A DNA stretch of 64,000 bases. Source: Halichoerus grypus (lineage: Eukaryota; Chordata; Mammalia; Carnivora; Phocidae). Location: positions 160,734,437 to 160,798,436 of the forward strand of contig NC_135715.1 in the NCBI RefSeq assembly GCF_964656455.1, given 5' to 3'. Every line of letters begins with the position of its first letter. Position 1 is the first letter of the stretch. Below the pieces are notes generated by a model, which was given only the letters and a program-made list of their open reading frames with translations, ran no database searches and had not been told where the DNA came from. A program made the position numbers and the translations under genes. Positions 1-12,400 of the stretch are shown piece after piece.

Positions 1-1460
1 AAGGACACTATATCATAATAAAGGGTTCTATCCAACAAGAATAGATGAGTAGAACAATTGTAAATATTTATGCCCCTAACTTGGGATCAGCCAAATATAT
101 AAATCAATTAATAACAAATTTATAGAAACTCATTGATAATAATACAGTAATAGTAGGGGACTTTAACACTCCACTCACAGCAAAGGACAGATCATCTAAG
201 CAGAAGTTCAACAAGGAAACAAGGGCTTTGAATGACACACTGGACCAGATGAACTTAAATGATACATTCAGAACATTTCATTCTAAAGCAGGATATACAT
301 TCTTTTCAAGTGCACATGGAACATTCTCCAGAATAGATCACATACTGGGTCACAAAAACAGGACTCAATGGGTACAAAAAGACTGAAATCATACCATGCA
401 TATTTTCAGACCACAGTGCTATGAAACTTGAAGTCAACCACAAGAAAAAAATATGAAAGGACCACAAATACATGGAGGTTAAAGAACATCCTACTAAAGA
501 ATGAATGGGTCAACCAGGAAATTAATGAAGAATTAAAAAAAATACATGGACTCAAATGAAAATGAAAACATGACAATTCAAAACTTCTGGGATGCAGCAA
601 GGACAGTCCTAAGAGGGAAGTATATATAGCAATACAGGCCTTCCTCAAGAAGCAATAAAAGTCTCAAATACACAACCTAACCTTATACCTAAAGGAGCTG
701 GAAAAAGAATAGCAAATAAAGCCTAAATCTATCAGGAGAAGGGAAATATTAAAGATCAGAGCAGAAATCAATGATATAGAAATAATAATAAAAAAAACAG
801 ATCAACGAAACTAGGGAGTTGGTTCTTTTGAAGAATTAACAAGATTGATAAACCCCTGGCCAGACTTATCAAAAACAAAAGAGAAAGGACCCAAATTAAT
901 AAAATCATGAATGAAAGAGAAGAGATCACAACCAACACCACAGAAATACAAACAAATATAAGAACATATTATGAGCAATTATATGCCAACAAAAGGGCAA
1001 TCTGGAAGAAATAGCTGAATTCCTAGAATCATATAAACTACCAAAACTGAAACAGGAAGAAACAGAAAACCTGAACAGACCCATAACCAGCAAGGAAATT
1101 GAAGCAGTAATCAAAAATCTCCCAACAAACAAGAGTCCAAGGCCAGATGGCTTCCCAGGGGAATTCTACCAAACATTTTAAGAATACCAATACTTCTGAA
1201 ACTGTTCCAAAAATAGAATGGAAAGAAAACTTCCAAACTCGTTCTATGAGGCCAGCATTACCTTGATCCCAAAACCAAAGACTCCACTAAAAAAGAGAAC
1301 TACAGGTCAATATCCCTGAGGAACATGGATGCAAAAATTCTCACCAAGAGACTAGCTAATAGGATCCAACAGTATATTAAAAGGATTATTCACCATGACC
1401 AAGTGGGATTTATGCCTGGGCTGCAGGGGTGGTTCAACATCTGCAAATCAATCACTGTGA

Positions 1461-1702
1461 GGGGCGCCTGGGTGGCTCAGTCAGTTAAGCATCTGCCTTC
1501 AGCTCAGGTCATGATCCCAGAGTCCTGGGATCGAGCCCTGCATCAGGCTCCCTGCTCAGCGGGGAACCTGCTTCTCCCTCTCCCTGCCGCTCCCCCTGCT
1601 TGTGCTCTCTCTCTTTCTCTCACTATCTCTCTCTGTGTGTCAAATAAATGAATAAAATCTTTAAAAAAATAAAATTAAAATAAAAAATAAAATTTAAAAA
1701 CC
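1461..1702 (+). mobile_element. Can-SINE (SINEC) inserted in L1 copy A
   Basis: Plus-strand tRNA-derived SINE starting GGGGCGCCTGGGTGGCTCAG, with an internal CT-rich tract and an AATAAA-bearing A-rich tail. L1 ORF2 sequence resumes on the far side; a short imperfect duplication (around AATCACTGTGA / CCAATGTGA) flanks it. Confidence 0.93.
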
Positions 1703-2467
1703 AATGTGATACACAACATTAATAAAAGAAAGGATAAGAACCATATGATCCTCTCAACTGATGCAGAAAAAGCATTTGACAAAATACAGCATCCTTGCTT
1801 GATTAAAAACCCTCCACAATGTAGGGATAGAGGGAATGTATCTCAACATCAGAAAAGCCATATATGAAAGACCCACAGTGAATATCATCCTCAACAGGGA
1901 AAAACTGAGAGCTTTCCCCCTAAGGTCAGGAACACGGCAGGGATGTCCACTCATACAACTGCTGTTCAACATAGTACTAAAAGTCCTAGCCTCAGTAATC
2001 AGACAACAAAAAGAAATAAAAGGCATCGAAATCAGCAAAGAAGAAGTCAAACTTTCACTCTTCACAAATGACACGATACTCTGTGTAGAAAAACCAAAAG
2101 ATTCTAGCAAAAAATTGCTAGAACTGATATAGGAATTCAGCAAAGTTGCAGGACATAAAATCAATGCACAGAAGTCTGTTGCATTTGTATATGTTAAAAA
2201 TGAAGCAGCAGAAAATCAAGGAATCAATCCTGTTTACAATTGCACCAAAAACCGTAAGATTGCACTAAAAACCATAAGATACCTAAGAATAAACCTAACC
2301 AAACAGGTCAAAGATATGTACTCTGAAAATTATAGAACATTTATGAAAGAAATTGAGGAAGACACAAAAAAAAATGGAAAAATATCTCATGTTCATGGAT
2401 TGGAAGAACAAATATTGTTAAAATGTTTATGCTACCCAAAGCAATCTACACATTCAATGCAATCCCT

Positions 2468-2605
2468 AAACCATAAAAATTCTAGACGAGAGCAAAGGCA
2501 GTGATTTCTCTGACATCAGCTGTAGCAATATTTTTCTAAATGTGTCTCCTAAGGCAAAGGAAACAAAACCAAAAATCAACTATTGAGACTACATCAAAAT
2601 AAAAA
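2468..2605 (+). repeat. 138-bp exact copy of 4420-4557 inserted in L1 copy A
   Basis: The 138 bases are identical, base for base, to 4420-4557. In L1 order they do not belong here: the text on the left ends CAATCCCTA and that on the right resumes TACCACCAGCATTTTTCACA, which are adjacent in ordinary carnivore L1. The inserted block belongs further downstream in ORF2 and comes from the neighbouring copy B. Confidence 0.9.
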
Positions 2606-4172
2606 TACCACCAGCATTTTTCACAGAGCTGGAACAAACAATTCTAAAATTTGTATGAAACCAGAAAAGACCCCAGATAGCCATAGGAAAACCAAAGCTG
2701 GTGGCATCACAATTCCAGACTTCAAGCTCTATTACAAAGCTGTAATCATCAAGACAGTATGGTACTGGCACAAAAACAGACACAAAGATCAATGGAACAG
2801 AATAGAGAACCCAGAAATGGACCCTCAACTCTACGGTCAACTAATCTTTAACAAAGCAAATATCCAATGGTAAAAAGACTGTCTCTTCAACAAATAGTTG
2901 GGAAAATTGGACAGCCACATGTAGAAGAATGAAACTAGACCGTTTTTTTACATCATACATAAAAATGAACTCAAAATGGATGAAAGACCTAAATGTGAGA
3001 CAGGAATCCATCAAAATCCTTGAGGAGAACACAGGCAGCAACCTCTTTGACCTAGGCTGCAGCACTTCTTGCTAAACAGGTATCCAGAGGCAAGGGAAAC
3101 AAAAGCAAAAATGAACTATTGAGACTTCATCAAGATAAAAAGCTTTTGCACAGCAAAGGAAACAGTCAACAAAACTAAAAGACAACCTACAGAATGGGAG
3201 AAGATATTTGCAAATGACATTACGGATAAAGGGCTAGTATCCAAGATCTATAAAGAACTTATCAAACTCAACACCCAAAAAACAAATAATCCAGTCAAGA
3301 AATGGGCAGAAGACATGAGCAGACATTTCTCCAAAGACATACAAATGGCCAACAAACACAGGAAAAAATGATCAACATCACTCGACATCAGGAAAAATAC
3401 AAATCAAAACCACAATGAGATACCACCTCACACTGGTCAGAATGGCCAAAATGAATTAAGGAAACAACAGATAATGGTGAGGGATGGGGAACCCTCTTAC
3501 ACTGTTGGTGGAAATGCAAACTGGTGCAGCCACTCTGGAAAACAGTATGCAGTTCCTCAAAAAGTTAAAAATAGAACTACAGTATAACCCAACAATTGCA
3601 CGTCTAGGTATTTATCCAAAGGATACAAAAATAGTGATTGAAGGGGCACATGCATCCCAATGTTTATAGCAGCAATGTCCACAATAGCCAAACTATGGAA
3701 AGAGCCCAGATATCCATTAACAGATGAATGGATAAAGAAGATGTGTTATGTATATACAATGGAATATTACTCGGCCACCAAAAAGAATGAAATCTTGTCA
3801 ACCTCAATGACATGGATGGAACTAGTCAGAGAAAGAAATATGTGAAATAAGTCAGTGAGAGAAAGAAAAATACCACATGATTTCACTCGTATGTGGAATT
3901 TAAGAAACAAAACAGATGAGCATAGGGGAAGGGAAGGAAAAATAAAGTAAAAGCAGAGAGGGAGGCAAACCATAAGAGATTTTAGCTATAGGAAACAAAC
4001 AGAGGGTAGCTGGAGGAGAGGTGGGTGGGGGATGGGGTAACTGGGTGACAGGCATTAAGGAGGGCACTTGATGTAATGAGCACTGGGTGTTATATGCAAC
4101 TGATGAATCACTAAATCCTACCTCTGAAACTAATAATACACTATATATTAACTAAATTGAATTTAAGTAAAA

Positions 4173-5655
4173 TTTAAAAAGAAAAACAGACACATAGATC
4201 AATAGAACAGAACTGAAAGTCCAAAAATAAATTCATGATTATATGGTCAATTAATCTTTGACAAAGGAGGCAAGAATATGCAATGGGAAAATGACAGTCT
4301 CTGCAACAAATGGTTGGGAAACTGGACAGCTGCATGCAAAAGAATGAAACTGGACCACTTTCTTATACCATACATAAAAGTAAACTCAAAATGGGTTAAA
4401 GACCTAAATATGAGACTTGAAACCATAAAAATTCTAGACGAGAGCAAAGGCAGTGATTTCTCTGACATCAGCTGTAGCAATATTTTTCTAAATGTGTCTC
4501 CTAAGGCAAAGGAAACAAAACCAAAAATCAACTATTGAGACTACATCAAAATAAAAAGCTTCTACACAGCAAAGGAAACCATCAATAAAACTAAAAGACA
4601 ATCTATGAGATGGGAGAAGATATTTGCAAATAACATATCTGATAAAGAGTTAGTATCCAAAATAAAGAACTCATACAACTCACCAACAAAGAAAACAAGC
4701 AATCCAATTAAAAAATGGGCCGAGGGCCTGATTAGCATTTCCCCAAAGAAGACATACAGATGGGCAAGAGACACATGAAAAGATGCTCAACATCACCCAT
4801 CATCAGGGAAATGCAAAACAAAACCACAATGGGATATCACCTTACAGATGTACGAATGGTTAAAATAAAAAACACAAGTGTTGGTGAGGATGTGGAGAAA
4901 AAGGAACCCTCATGTACTGTTGGTGGGAATGAAAACTGGTGCAGCCACTGTGGAAAACAGTATGGAGGTTCCTCAAAAAATTAAAAATAGAACTACCTTA
5001 TGATCAAACAATCACACTACTGGGTATTTACCCAAAGAAAACAAAAACACTAATTGAAAAGATATATGCACCCCTATGTTTATTGCAGCATTATTTACAA
5101 TAGTCAAGATATTGAAGCAACCCTAGTGTCCATCCACAGATGAATGGATAAAGAAGATGTGGTATATACATACAATGGAATATTACACCACCATAAAAAA
5201 GATGAAATTGTGTCATTTGAGACAACGTGGATGGACCTAGAAGGTATAATGCTAAGTGAAATAAGTCAGTCAGAGAAAGACAAATGCCATATGATTCCAC
5301 TCATAAGTGAAATCTAATAAAATGAATAAACAAACAAAAAGTAGAATCAGACTTATAAATACAGAGAACAAACTGATGGTTGCCAGAGAGGGGTTGGGGT
5401 GAAGGGAGAGGGAGATATAGGCTTCCAGTTATGAAATGAGTAAGTCATGGGAATAACAGGCACAGCCTAAGGAATACAATCAATGATATTGTAGTAACAA
5501 CGTACCAGGATAGATGGCAACTACACTTGTGGTTAACACAGCACAATGTATAAACTTGCCACATCACTAAGTTGTACGACTGAAAGTAATGTAACACTGT
5601 GTGTCAGCTATACTCAAAGAAAACCATCTTTAACAGAATCATAACTAAAAAAAAA
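4173..5655 (+). mobile_element. LINE-1 copy B, 5'-truncated
   Basis: Plus-strand L1 that begins in the ORF2 segment equivalent to about 2775 of copy A and runs through the C-terminus and 3' UTR to a run of As at 5648-5662. It is joined directly to the A-tail of copy A. Stops interrupt the reading frame. The block at 4420-4557 is the likely source of the 138-bp insertion in copy A. Confidence 0.9.
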
Positions 5656-5662
5656 AAAAAAA

Positions 5663-7620
5663 CCCCACACAAGTAAGAAATAACAAGATGGAAATAGCCA
5701 ATGAAACACAGAAGACTTTGAAAAATCATAGAAGATCTTTGCAGACCTGCAAATATATTTAAAACCTAAGTGAAATGAATAATTTCCTAAGGAAATACAA
5801 CTTAACAAAATTTACCTCATTAGTAGTAAACAGCTTAAACAGACCAATCTCCATAAAAGAAATAGAGAAAATTAGCAAGGAACTGCCACTACAAAAAAAG
5901 TGCCAGGCCCAGGAGGTGTTACAGGGAATTCTATCATATCTTCAAAGAACAGATATCCCAGGGCACCATAAATTGTCCCACTGAATATTAAAGAAAACTT
6001 TACTATTTCTATGAAGCAAGCATAACACTGATACCTAAACTGATAAAGAAAAATTATAGACAAATATCACTTATATTGATACAAAAATACCAAATAAAAT
6101 AATAATAAACAGAATTGAGCACCACATTAAGAAAATAATATGCAATAACCAAGTGGGATTAATTCCAGAAATGCAAATTGGTTCAATATTAAGAAAATCA
6201 TTAATATACCATACCACATCATAGATCTAAAGAGAAAAATTATGATTATCTCCATACATGTTCATATGGCCTCTGACAAAATTCAATACCCTTTCCTGAT
6301 TAAAACACTCTCAAAAGTAGGAATTAAGCCAGTCTTGAAGCCAGTGTTTCATTTGCTGGGGAAATACGAGAAGCACTTTACTAAGATCAGGAACAAAGCA
6401 AGGTTGCCTACTATCACCATCACTCTTCAACATCTTACTGGTGTCATGAGCCAAAGCAATTAGATAAGAGAAATCAACTAAAGGCAAAAGAATTGGGGGA
6501 AAAAAAGTAAAATAGCTCTATTGGAAGATGATCTGATTGTATCTAAAACTCTAGAGAATTAATAGCAACACTAGCTCGAATATTTAAAAATTCAATAAGG
6601 AAGCAGGTTATGAAATTAACATACAGAAATCAACAGCCCTAATATACATAAAAATTAAGTAAGGATATAGCGTAGAAAAAGTCCCACCTTAGGAATAATC
6701 TTAACAAGAATTATGCAAAACTCCTAAAATGAAACCATCAAAACCCTTCTGAAAGACACAAAAGTAGATCTGAATAAATGGAAAGATATCTCTTGTTCTT
6801 AGGGCAAGTCAACATCATAAAGATGTCAGTTACCTAACTTACTAATCTAATGCAACCCTTATAGAAGAACACAAGCTTCTTTACTGAGATAAACAACTTA
6901 ATAATAAAGTGTTTTTTTAGAAGTGAGAATAGTCAGGATATCACTAGAAAAGGAAAATTACAAAGCAGGGAACCAGTCTTACCTGACATTAAAACACAGT
7001 ATAAGTCTTTAAAATAAAATAGAATGGTCCTGGTATATGAATTGATAAACAGACCAGTGGAATAGAAAGTCCAAAAAAATATCAAATACGTACGGTCACT
7101 TAGTATAAAGGCGACATCTTAAATCACTGGGGCAAAGACTGATTTTTTTTCTTAATAAATGGTTTAGAGACATCTACTTTAAGAAAAAAATTAAATCCAT
7201 ACCTCATACATGCAATCCAAAGAAATCAGGCATTTAAATGTAAATGATTAAATCAGAGATTAAGTGTAAAAATGATACACAAGTACTAAAAGGTAACAGG
7301 TAAATTCATTTATGACCTGGGTGCATGTACACAGTTTTTAACTAAGACTCACAATTCAGCTGCAATAAAAGATTGATAAATTTGACCTCGTAAGATTAAG
7401 AACCCTTTTACATAGCAAAAAGTACCATCAACAGTCAAAATAACAGCTGTTGAATCGTGAGAAAATATTTGTAACACATATCACAGATGAAGATCTAATA
7501 TCCCTAATAAAGAACTTTTGAAAAGTGGAGGGGGGAAAGAACAAGATTCTCTTAGGAAAATAATGTGAACAGAAAATTCACACACAAAAAAAATTTAAGG
7601 GATTTTAAACATACAAAAAG
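5663..7620 (+). mobile_element. Old diverged LINE-1 copy C
   Basis: Plus-strand sequence with recognisable but heavily mutated L1 ORF2 text, for example around 5870-5940 (KELPLQKKCQAQE.. where intact L1s read a K-PGPDG-type motif) and 6240-6480. It lacks long ORFs and is clearly older than copies A and B. The boundary with copy B at the A-run is approximate. Confidence 0.75.
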
Positions 7621-7689
7621 ATATGCTATGGCCCCATTTCACACCACTCTGCCTCTTATTCACCATGTTCCGTGAACATTCCACACTAT

Positions 7690-7965
7690 CCCTCTGCAGA
7701 AACTTCACGCTTGTTTACTCCCTCTTGTGCTCTCTCCACCAACTCCGCTAACTCTTTCAATGGCTAGCCTCTTCAGCTTTTCACTTAAAAGCCACATCCT
7801 CAGAGAGGCCTTCTCTGATCCCCAGTCCAAATCATAATCTGTAACTGTCTCTCCAATTTGAAAGTTAGCTTCCTCCAGGAAGGTGCTTTGCCGGTGTTGT
7901 TCACCATTGCATCCCTCAGCGTCTAACACAAAACTTGGTACATATTTCAAAGCATAGGTGTAATA
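7690..7965 (+). mobile_element. LINE-2 3' fragment
   Basis: Text such as CATCCTCAGAGAGGCCTTCT followed by GTTGTTCACCATTGCATCCC and CTTGGTACATA is typical of the ancient mammalian L2 3' end. It is diverged and lies in C2CD6 intron 1. Confidence 0.65.
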
Positions 7966-8389
7966 AAAGTAAAGTAATGAGAGGTTAGGAAGCAGCAAAC
8001 TAGATTTTAGGATTTTAGAGGTGAAATCCTCAGAGGGAAGACAAGGTCCAAGATGCAGAAAGGCAGTGAGCTGCTGAAAGGAATGGGCGAGGTTTAAAGA
8101 ACTGATATTAAGGTGCCGGGTACATAATCCACATTTTTACTCAAGTCATAAACTGCACTATCCCTCAATCTGAGCACTGTCTCTAGTTAATCCTTCCAAT
8201 TCTCTTAGTACTTTACATTCAATACACCTTTTAATCTCACTGAGACCTCCAATTATCCCTCCTTTTTCTTTCACCCGGTTCATGAAACTCTTCTGGCTCC
8301 AGCTGCTTTCTTCTCCAACCTGCACCCTCAATCTACAATCCCCACATCCATGCCTATCTTTTGCCACTTATCTATAGTAATTTTCAAAC

Positions 8390-8760
8390 ATGAATCTAAG
8401 AACCGCTGGGGTAGTTTAAGATTGAGCATATTCCTGGGGCCCCAGCCTTCTTGATTCAGTAGGTCTAAGGTGGAGGCCCAAGAATCTAGATTTTTTTTTT
8501 TTAAAGATTTTATTTATTTATTTGACAGAGAGAGACACAGCGAGAGAGGAAACACAAGCAGGGGGGCGTGGGAGTGGGAGAGGGAGAAGCAGGCTTCCCG
8601 CAGAGCAGGGAGCCCCATGCGGGGCTCAATCCCAGGACCCTGTGATCATGACCTGAGTCGAAGGCAGACACCCAACGACTGAGCCACCCAGGCACCCCAA
8701 GAATCTAGATTTTAATAAGCACTCCCAAAGATTTGGACACTGGTGATCCAAGGACAAAAT
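8390..8760 (+). mobile_element. MER5-like DNA transposon remnant split by a SINE
   Basis: The left part contains CTTGATTCAGTAGGTCTAAG and GTGGAGGCCCAAGAAT; the right part continues TAAGCACTCCCAAAGA. This is the pattern of short hAT-Charlie (MER5) elements. A Can-SINE separates the halves. Confidence 0.65.
8495..8698 (-). mobile_element. Can-SINE with 15-bp target-site duplication
   Basis: Minus-strand SINE (poly-T on the left, ..GAGCCACCCAGGCACCCC on the right) flanked by perfect copies of AAGAATCTAGATTTT at 8480-8494 and 8699-8713. It interrupts the MER5-like element. Confidence 0.96.
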
Positions 8761-8859
8761 AAACACTGGTCTGGAGGAAGAGATGCCCTTCTTCCTATCC
8801 AAAGAGGATACCACTACTTGTGCTTTAGAGCCCATGCTTTTCCATCCCCTCAGAGATTT

Positions 8860-9950
8860 TACTGTCCTCACTGCCTGTTAGGTCTTTAATCTCTCCTTAA
8901 ACCCGAATAGTCAAACAATTTTTTCAACAAAGCACATCTGATCCATGTCATCTCCCTGATGACACCCACCAGCTTTTCCTATCTCCTGTAGCCACGGTTC
9001 TCAACTTTGAATATCCTTGAAGTCAAATGTATTCTAAGCATTATCTGCAAACTACTGTTTTCTAAAATGTATTCCAATAAAATGTGAAATATACCTCAGT
9101 GACGTATTTGCTTCCAAGTTTTAAACAGAAGTTTTGTTTTGTTTTGAACACAAAATGCTAAACACATTTATATAGCTGTTATATATCCCCCTATGACGAT
9201 CTGCTTTCAAGAAATCATGTGCCATAAAATGCCAAGAAATCATAGAAAGACTACCTGTTGCCTAAATATACAATGTTCCATGTGTACTGATGCATAGGCA
9301 GATTTAATAAAGAGGGCCATCCATTCTGTGTTCAATGGTCTACATTGTGTATCTTATAGCTATTATAATAATTTTAATAACATATACTTGTATTACTCTA
9401 AATTTGTTGTATAATGAACATCTATAGCACATAAACTCATTCTTCTGCATCTGTGTCTGAAAAGAATTCGTCTATGAGGTCATTATAACTAAATCCAAGT
9501 GCACATTTCATTTCCTAAGCACTTTTTGTTGTTCTGTCAAAATATTAAAATATTCTACGGTCAAATGATTTGGGAAACCAAACTTGGGTAAACACTGTAC
9601 CTTGCATATAGGTGCACTACTCTTCTTTGAATGTATGTAGATGCTGTTGTACCTATAAGCAAATTAAAAACACTGCTGCATGGTAGCTTTTTGTCATTAC
9701 AGATTTTCCCAGTCAGTAGACAGTAAAGAGCCAGTTACTCTTCTGTGAGAAACTTTCATTTTTCACAATAAAAAGGAATCCTCATACTCAAAAAAATTGT
9801 GGAAATCACTGTTCTACAAAATAAAGTCCATATTCCTTAGAACGACATACAACAAACACCTTCTATGGCCTAAACTTCCAAGCACATCCCTCTTACACAA
9901 CCTTTGCAATTTTTCCTACTATTATAGCTAAATGCTAAAATGCTCTCAAT
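8860..9950 (+). mobile_element. L2-like fragments separated by an apparent hAT-like insertion
   Basis: L2-like text near 8925-8990 (CATCTCCCTGATGACACCCA) appears to resume near 9815 (AATAAAGTCCATATTCCTTA). The intervening block begins with GGTTCTCAACTTTGAAT and ends TTGTGGAAATCACTG, which suggests a hAT-type terminal repeat. Both assignments are by eye and tentative. Confidence 0.4.
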
Positions 9951-10390
9951 TTATCTTAACAATGAATCAAGAGTATTCTAAGTTTTTGGAAGTAGGAGGG
10001 TACTATAGAGATCAAGTAATTCAACTCCTTAACTTTACAGAGGACATCATCTTTTTGTATACCGTTTGTTCCTGATACTTTTATTTGTACTATTCTTATA
10101 ATAACTTAAGACCAACGGAGAATGTAAAATTTCCTAATGATCTTCTAACACTTTGAAAAAGTGAGTTTCAGTTTGATTTTCGTTTTCCATTTCCTCCATC
10201 CTCTGGTTATACCACTATATGGTAAACTCAAGCGTTTCACACATTTCAAATAGAAATTAATCTTTCTAATTAATAACAGGAGACCAATAATTCACTTTGC
10301 AGACAGGATGCAGATTTGCTCCTATAAGTTCATCTGTAAGTACCTCAGGAATTGAAAACAAAGGTAACTGAAGTTTCTGGAGTTTAGCCC
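9951..10390. other. C2CD6 intron 1, no recognisable feature
   Basis: AT-rich sequence without a long ORF, a splice-bounded conserved coding segment, or a repeat I can name. Confidence 0.5.
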
Positions 10391-10640
10391 TTTAACCATA
10401 TAAATGAAATCCTAATGATGGTGAGGACAGCATCACTGACGTCAACGACGACAGCAGCTGACACTTATTGACTCTTTGTGCTTTGCAGTGGTAAGCACTT
10501 TACATCATTAGCTCCCTCAGATCTTCAGACAACCCTATAAGGTAAATTGTCATAATTATTATCTAAATTATTGTCTTAATCTAACAGGCTCTGACAAATT
10601 AAATAATCTTCAAGGTCCCACAAGTAAGCGCTTCCTCAGT
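10391..10640 (+). repeat. Ancient MIR/L2-type repeat
   Basis: Contains CTGACACTTATTGACTCTTT, GTAAGCACTTTACATCATTA and ACAACCCTATAAGGTAAAT, the diverged pattern of an old mammalian interspersed repeat. The exact family is uncertain. Confidence 0.5.
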
Positions 10641-10768
10641 TATTAACACCTTCCAACTTAGGGCAGGTCTCTTTCCCTCCCATCTGCATGCATTGACCCC
10701 TCGGTCCTTCCCCAGCCCTCTAGGTGGTCAAGTAGGGGACAGACGCCTCCGGCCGGGCCCCCACTCAC

Positions 10769-11002
10769 GTTCAGCAGCCGGTACCCAGCGCCCTCCTTGT
10801 TCTCGTCCTTGGGCAGATACATGGTCTTGTTATGGTCCTGGAATTTACGAGCCGAAGAAAACTCCGACGCTCTGCTGTGCATGATTTCCAGGTTGACATT
10901 CGGACTCTTCTGAAGTATAGGGGCTGTGTACAGGGAACGGACCTGCCCGCCACGGTTATCAGCGGTGTTGGAACCCTTAAGTAACCCTTGGGGAGGCTCC
11001 AT
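10769..11002 (-). CDS. C2CD6: C2CD6 (ALS2CR11) first coding exon
   Basis: Exon 1 of C2 calcium-dependent domain containing 6, a sperm-tail-associated protein. The ATG at 11002 opens a 78-codon segment beginning MEPPQ and containing DNRGGQVRSL, SPNVNLEIMHS and EGAGYRLLN. As I recall the human N-terminus, it shares MEPPQ, DNR-GQV, IMH and EG-G-RLLN at the same spacing. It ends at a good donor, CTGAAC|gtgagt, in phase 0. The C2 domain is in later exons, which must lie left of the window: I found no further C2CD6 exon in 1-10768. Transcription runs leftwards, away from TMEM237's 3' end. The GC-rich upstream flank supports this as the promoter-proximal exon. Identification rests on remembered homology; the N-terminus is poorly conserved, so it is good but not certain. 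Confidence 0.85.
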
Positions 11003-11135
11003 TCCTCCATCCTCTGCTGGATGGGTCTGCGCCTAACTGCCGGCCTGCTACTGCGCAGGCGCAGTCTTCTAGCCACCCGGCCAGGGCTTTTCCCGCGCAT
11101 GCGTACGCACGTGTGACCCTTCACCGGCCAGAGCT
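11003..11135 (-). promoter_or_regulatory. C2CD6 promoter region with NRF1-like sites
   Basis: GC-rich stretch immediately upstream of the C2CD6 ATG. Two near-palindromes resemble the NRF1 site (YGCGCAYGCGCR): TGCGCAGGCGCA at 11052-11063 and CGCGCATGCGTA at 11094-11105, each with one mismatch. No TATA box is evident. The transcription start is inferred, not seen. Confidence 0.55.
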
Positions 11136-12400
11136 GGTTTTGGGAGAGTGTGAGCTTAATGAAACTGGAGGATCAGCTGCAAGCACTTGCCTAAGCCATT
11201 TCAGTCTCCTTTGTAAGGGGGTCATAGCATGCTGGTGAACAGCAAGTCTCCTCAGCACTGTGATTGAACACCTTAGTTCATTTTCTTGTCTGCCCCTTGA
11301 ACCATCGTAAGCCTCTTTTCCCTAAACCAATTCCTTCTGGGAGATTTACAATATCAATAATCACTTCCTTACGCTATCCCCTGAGCTCCAGATATTATGT
11401 TTCCAACAGTCTACTTGGACATCTTTACTGTCCCATACACTCATAATACACATTAATATTCATCTTCCCTCCGAGACCTCTAGTATGTTCCAAACTCATT
11501 TAATATGGCAATATCATAGTCACAAAAGCTTAAAACTTCAGACATATTTTTTAATTCTAACCCTAAATATTCAAACCCTATTCTCTCTTTTAATGGCACC
11601 TACTTTAAGACACTTCACATACACAACTGCAATGATTTACTCCTGGATCTCCCAGCCTGCTGTCATCCACCCTTTCCACTGCCCCAGTACTAATACAGGT
11701 TACCTTTAAAAACAAACAAAACCAAAAAATAAAAATAGAAACAAAACTAGAAACTTTCAGAGCTTCTTTTTTAGCCATAAATTTGAATTCCTTAATTTGG
11801 AAACGAAGGGTATCCAAAATGCACTCTATCTCAGGATCATTATTTATTACTATTCTACTTGAGATCTGTTTTTCTTTTATTCATGAGCCAGCTCAAACTT
11901 CAGCGTTCAGTTAAATCTTATAACCCCCTATACATACCCTCAAAGCAGAATTAACTGTTGTCTCTAAGCTACAACTTGGCATATCACTATTAGTGGGCTC
12001 ATGCTATCAGAATTAGTTAATTTCAAAAGATAGTTCTTTGGGGGCAGGAACCTGATCCTCACCTTGTACCCCTCAGGGCTCATGGCACAAGAGCTCAAAA
12101 CCCTCAATACATGTTTGTTGTCATCGGGGTCTGTGCTGTGTGGTGTTTAACTACTGTGCCAATGAGACATGCTGCCCACCAGCTCATGATGACTTCCTTA
12201 GGGCTCATGTGATGCAACATAGAAAATATCTAACCTAAATCTAGTCAAACTTCTAGACCTAACCTCCAGTCTACAGGAAATTCAGGAGATAGAGAACAAA
12301 TTGAATGATGTTATTAGGAAAAAATCAAACAAATACAAAATGTAGGTGGGACATTCAAAAACAAAATGGTTTGGATTCTTTAAAAAAAAATGTGAAGAGG
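11136..12400. other. Intergenic sequence between C2CD6 and TMEM237
   Basis: No conserved coding segment or clear young repeat. Small ORFs here have no recognisable content. Confidence 0.5.

Larger units (their letters stand above)
1..4172 (+). mobile_element. LINE-1 copy A, 5' end outside window, ORF2 to 3' end
   Basis: Plus-strand L1 whose first bases are already inside the ORF2 endonuclease region. Reverse-transcriptase and C-terminal parts follow (for example [14 protein letters not shown] near 1950 and a diverged catalytic box near 2065), then a 3' UTR ending in an A-rich tail near 4172. Many stops and frameshifts make it non-functional. It is split by a Can-SINE at 1461-1702 and carries a foreign 138-bp block at 2468-2605 (see findings). 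It lies in intron 1 of the minus-strand C2CD6 gene, antisense to it. Confidence 0.93.

Noticed and set aside
1461..1530. tRNA gene (SINE heads resemble tRNA)
   Set aside because: The A/B-box-like head belongs to Can-SINEs; no cloverleaf with an intact acceptor stem was seen in any copy.
8158..8367. Minus ORF with several Cys, considered as a C2CD6 exon
   Set aside because: No match to the C2CD6 sequence I recall and no proper acceptor/donor pair.
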